From the NCBI GenBank assembly GCA_027422505.1, contig JAPQWV010000486.1, positions 186,001 through 250,000 on the forward strand: a DNA stretch of 64,000 nt, written 5' to 3'. Made by a program: the position numbers and the translations under genes. The stretch comes from Craterostigma plantagineum (lineage: Eukaryota > Streptophyta > Magnoliopsida > Lamiales > Linderniaceae). The notes below the pieces were generated by a model, which saw nothing but the letters and a program-made list of their open reading frames with translations, was not told the origin of the DNA and ran no database searches. Positions 62,600-64,000 of this stretch are shown one piece after another; positions within the stretch are counted from its first letter, which is position 1; every line of letters starts with the position of its first letter.

Positions 62600-63015
62600 A
62601 CTTAGAAGGTAGAACATGTAGAAAAATGCCCCAGAAATTAAATACGACATTAAATAAAAAAAAAACGGTATGTATGTAATGCCTCCTCGATGCACGATAA
62701 TTTACAGTTGAGCTTGAAATAATGTCTTCTTGAAGTTTTCTTATTATTCCGTAAATTAATATACTAACACTATTATTCATTTAAATATTTTTATTGATCA
62801 AGTTGATTTATGGTCGCCTCGCTTGGTCTAGTTATTCAGAAATCTTCATGATCAAGTTATTCGTTACATACGTATGAATTCAGAAAAAAAAAAAAAAAAA
62901 GCTACCTCCATAGATAAACCTACCCCAGGTCAAGGTGTGAACAGAAAATATATTAATATAAATCAAATGGAATTTAAATATAAGGTAAAAAAGGACTAGA
63001 TAAGTCTGAACGGAT
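62600..63015. other. Intergenic stretch
   Basis: AT-rich DNA with an A17 run near 62886. No gene is seen. Confidence 0.5.
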
Positions 63016-63192
63016 AATAAATAAGGGATTTTTAAGTAAATGGCCTTTGACGTGGTCAACGTTAAAAAAATAGCCTCCAAATGTAAAATGACTTTAACGC
63101 CCTTACTAATCGGCTCCCAGAAAAATGCGGGGTCCCTTATTACAAAGCACAGGTCCCCTAAGCAGGGGGCCCGCCCCTGCTGTGCAGCAAAT

Positions 63193-63368
63193 GGCGGGAC
63201 CTCTGCTAGCATGGGCGGGGCCCCTGCTATATAGCACGGGTCCCCTGCCCAGCATGGGCGGGGTCCCGTGCTGTGTTGTGCCTACTGCAGCACGGGATCC
63301 CGCCCATGCTGGGCAGGGGACCCGTGCTATATAGCAGGGGCCCCGCCCATGCTAGCAGAGGTCCCGCC
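63193..63368. repeat. GC-rich palindrome 1 (81-nt arms, 14-nt loop)
   Basis: Arms 63193-63273 and 63288-63368 are reverse complements with about one mismatch; the loop is TGTTGTGCCTACTG (63274-63287). Confidence 0.9.
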
Positions 63369-63387
63369 CAATGCATGGGCAGCAAAT

Positions 63388-63562
63388 GGCGGGACCTATG
63401 CTAGCATGGGCGGGGCCCTGCTATATAGCACGGGTCCCCTGCCCAGCATGGGCGGGGTCCCGTGCTGCAGTAGGCACAACACAGCACGGGACCCCGCCCA
63501 TGCTGGGCAGGGGACCCGTGCTATATAGCAGGGGCCCCGCCCATGCTAGCAGAGGTCCCGCC
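63388..63562. repeat. GC-rich palindrome 2 with inverted loop
   Basis: Arms 63388-63467 and 63482-63562 match those of palindrome 1 apart from a few changes; the loop is CAGTAGGCACAACA (63468-63481), the exact reverse complement of loop 1. Confidence 0.9.
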
Positions 63563-63606
63563 CAATGCATTTGGGCAGCTTATATATATATATAAAATAT
63601 GTGTTG

Positions 63607-63667
63607 GGGATTTGAACCCATGACCTACTACTTGAACGTCTGACTATACAACCACTGGACTAAACCA
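63607..63667 (-). other. tRNA-like sequence with pol III A and B boxes (tRNA relic or SINE head)
   Basis: On the minus strand TGGTTTAGTCCAGTGG (63667-63652) fits an A box and GGGTTCAAATCCC (63619-63607) fits a B box, about 32 nt apart as in tRNA genes. I cannot fold a full, standard tRNA with a clear anticodon and acceptor stem, so I do not call a functional tRNA. Confidence 0.6.
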
Positions 63668-64000
63668 CACCCGCCCACCCTAGTGCGGCCCCGATTTAAC
63701 ATAATGGTTTTTACAGACACTGTAAAAAGACGAAAATACCCTTAAATTGAAGGCTATTTTTCAAAAGGTAGAATCGACGAGGCTATTTTTTTAAAGTTGA
63801 CCGAGTCAAAGGCTTTTTCTAAGAAATAAATTAATGACATTAAAATACTAAAACTATATATGTACTGGCTGGCTCATCGATTCACATGGCATGGAGATGC
63901 ACATTGCACGCTACTGACTATATATATGAATAAATTTATAAATAATATGAGCTGGAAATGCTGTCATTTAGTTCCAACACTCTGAAATCGTACAAGGAAA

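Larger units (their letters stand above)
63025..63827. mobile_element. Inverted-repeat element carrying two GC-rich hairpins
   Basis: The ends are inverted copies: GGCCTTTGACGTGGTCAACG then TTAAAAAAATAGCCTC at the left, and on the minus strand AGCCTTTGACTCGGTCAACT then TTAAAAAAATAGCCTC at the right. Inside are two long palindromes and a tRNA-like stretch. No transposase is present and the target duplication is not clear, so the superfamily is open. The short plus-strand frames over the palindromes are translated repeat, not genes. Confidence 0.7.

Noticed and set aside
63125..63595. Repeated Pro/Gly/Ala-rich frames that look like a repeat protein
   Set aside because: They arise from the GC-rich palindromes and run through in several frames; there is no start context or domain.
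63601..63675. A functional tRNA gene on the minus strand
   Set aside because: A and B boxes are present, but I could not build a convincing acceptor stem and anticodon loop.

Overview
This is nuclear DNA of a flowering plant. It is AT-rich and intron-rich, with GT-AG introns, TATA boxes, plant-only gene families (DUF506, DUF1677, EPFL, GPI-anchored lipid transfer proteins, chlorophyllase, CNL immune receptor) and plant MITEs. The polyol transporter and the R1B-like receptor would suit an asterid, perhaps Lamiales, but that is a weak inference. I placed every exon by hand and checked that each joined reading frame stays open.

Layout, left to right. 1-2.6 kb is intergenic with one small MITE. 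2.6-4 kb is a DUF506 gene (-). 7.0-9.6 kb is the meiotic recombinase DMC1 (+, 14 exons), tail to tail with a class A heat-shock factor (-, 9.7-11.3 kb). 12.4-12.9 kb is a GC-ended hAT-type MITE. 13.1-14 kb is acireductone dioxygenase (-). 15.0-15.4 kb is an EPFL signalling peptide (+). 16.4-17.5 kb is chlorophyllase (-). 20.4-23.0 kb is an inositol polyphosphate 5-phosphatase (+). 23.4-25.9 kb is a divergent pair of GPI-anchored LTP genes. 27.5 kb is a DUF1677 gene (-). 28.7-30.2 kb is a tandem pair of small secreted His-rich proteins of unknown family. 33.7-36.0 kb is a polyol/monosaccharide transporter (+). 36.6-38.8 kb is the G-protein beta subunit AGB1 (-). 39.7-41.9 kb is a GH17-CBM43 glucanase (-). 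42.4-43.8 kb is a broken, intron-containing copy of the complex I gene NDUFS8 (+). 44.4-45.1 kb is a glycine-rich RNA-binding protein (+). 48.1-50.3 kb is an unrecognised plant protein (+) with an apparent frameshift. 50.9-51.8 kb is ribosomal protein eS25 (-). 57.5-60.4 kb is a CC-NB-LRR receptor (+).

The right-hand 13 kb is the most rearranged part. A 4.07-kb Mutator-like element (53401-57469), bounded by a perfect 9-bp target duplication, sits between the apparent TATA box of the receptor gene and its 5' UTR. The receptor block is in turn flanked by direct degenerate copies of the eS25 5' region (about 51.59-52.88 kb and 60.83-62.60 kb), the second carrying another MITE. The window ends in an inverted-repeat element with two 81-nt GC-rich hairpins whose 14-nt loops lie in opposite orientation, beside a tRNA-like sequence with pol III A and B boxes.

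The genes are mostly unrelated housekeeping or developmental loci, as is normal for a plant chromosome. The only functional clusters are local duplicates: the LTPG pair and the His-rich secreted pair.
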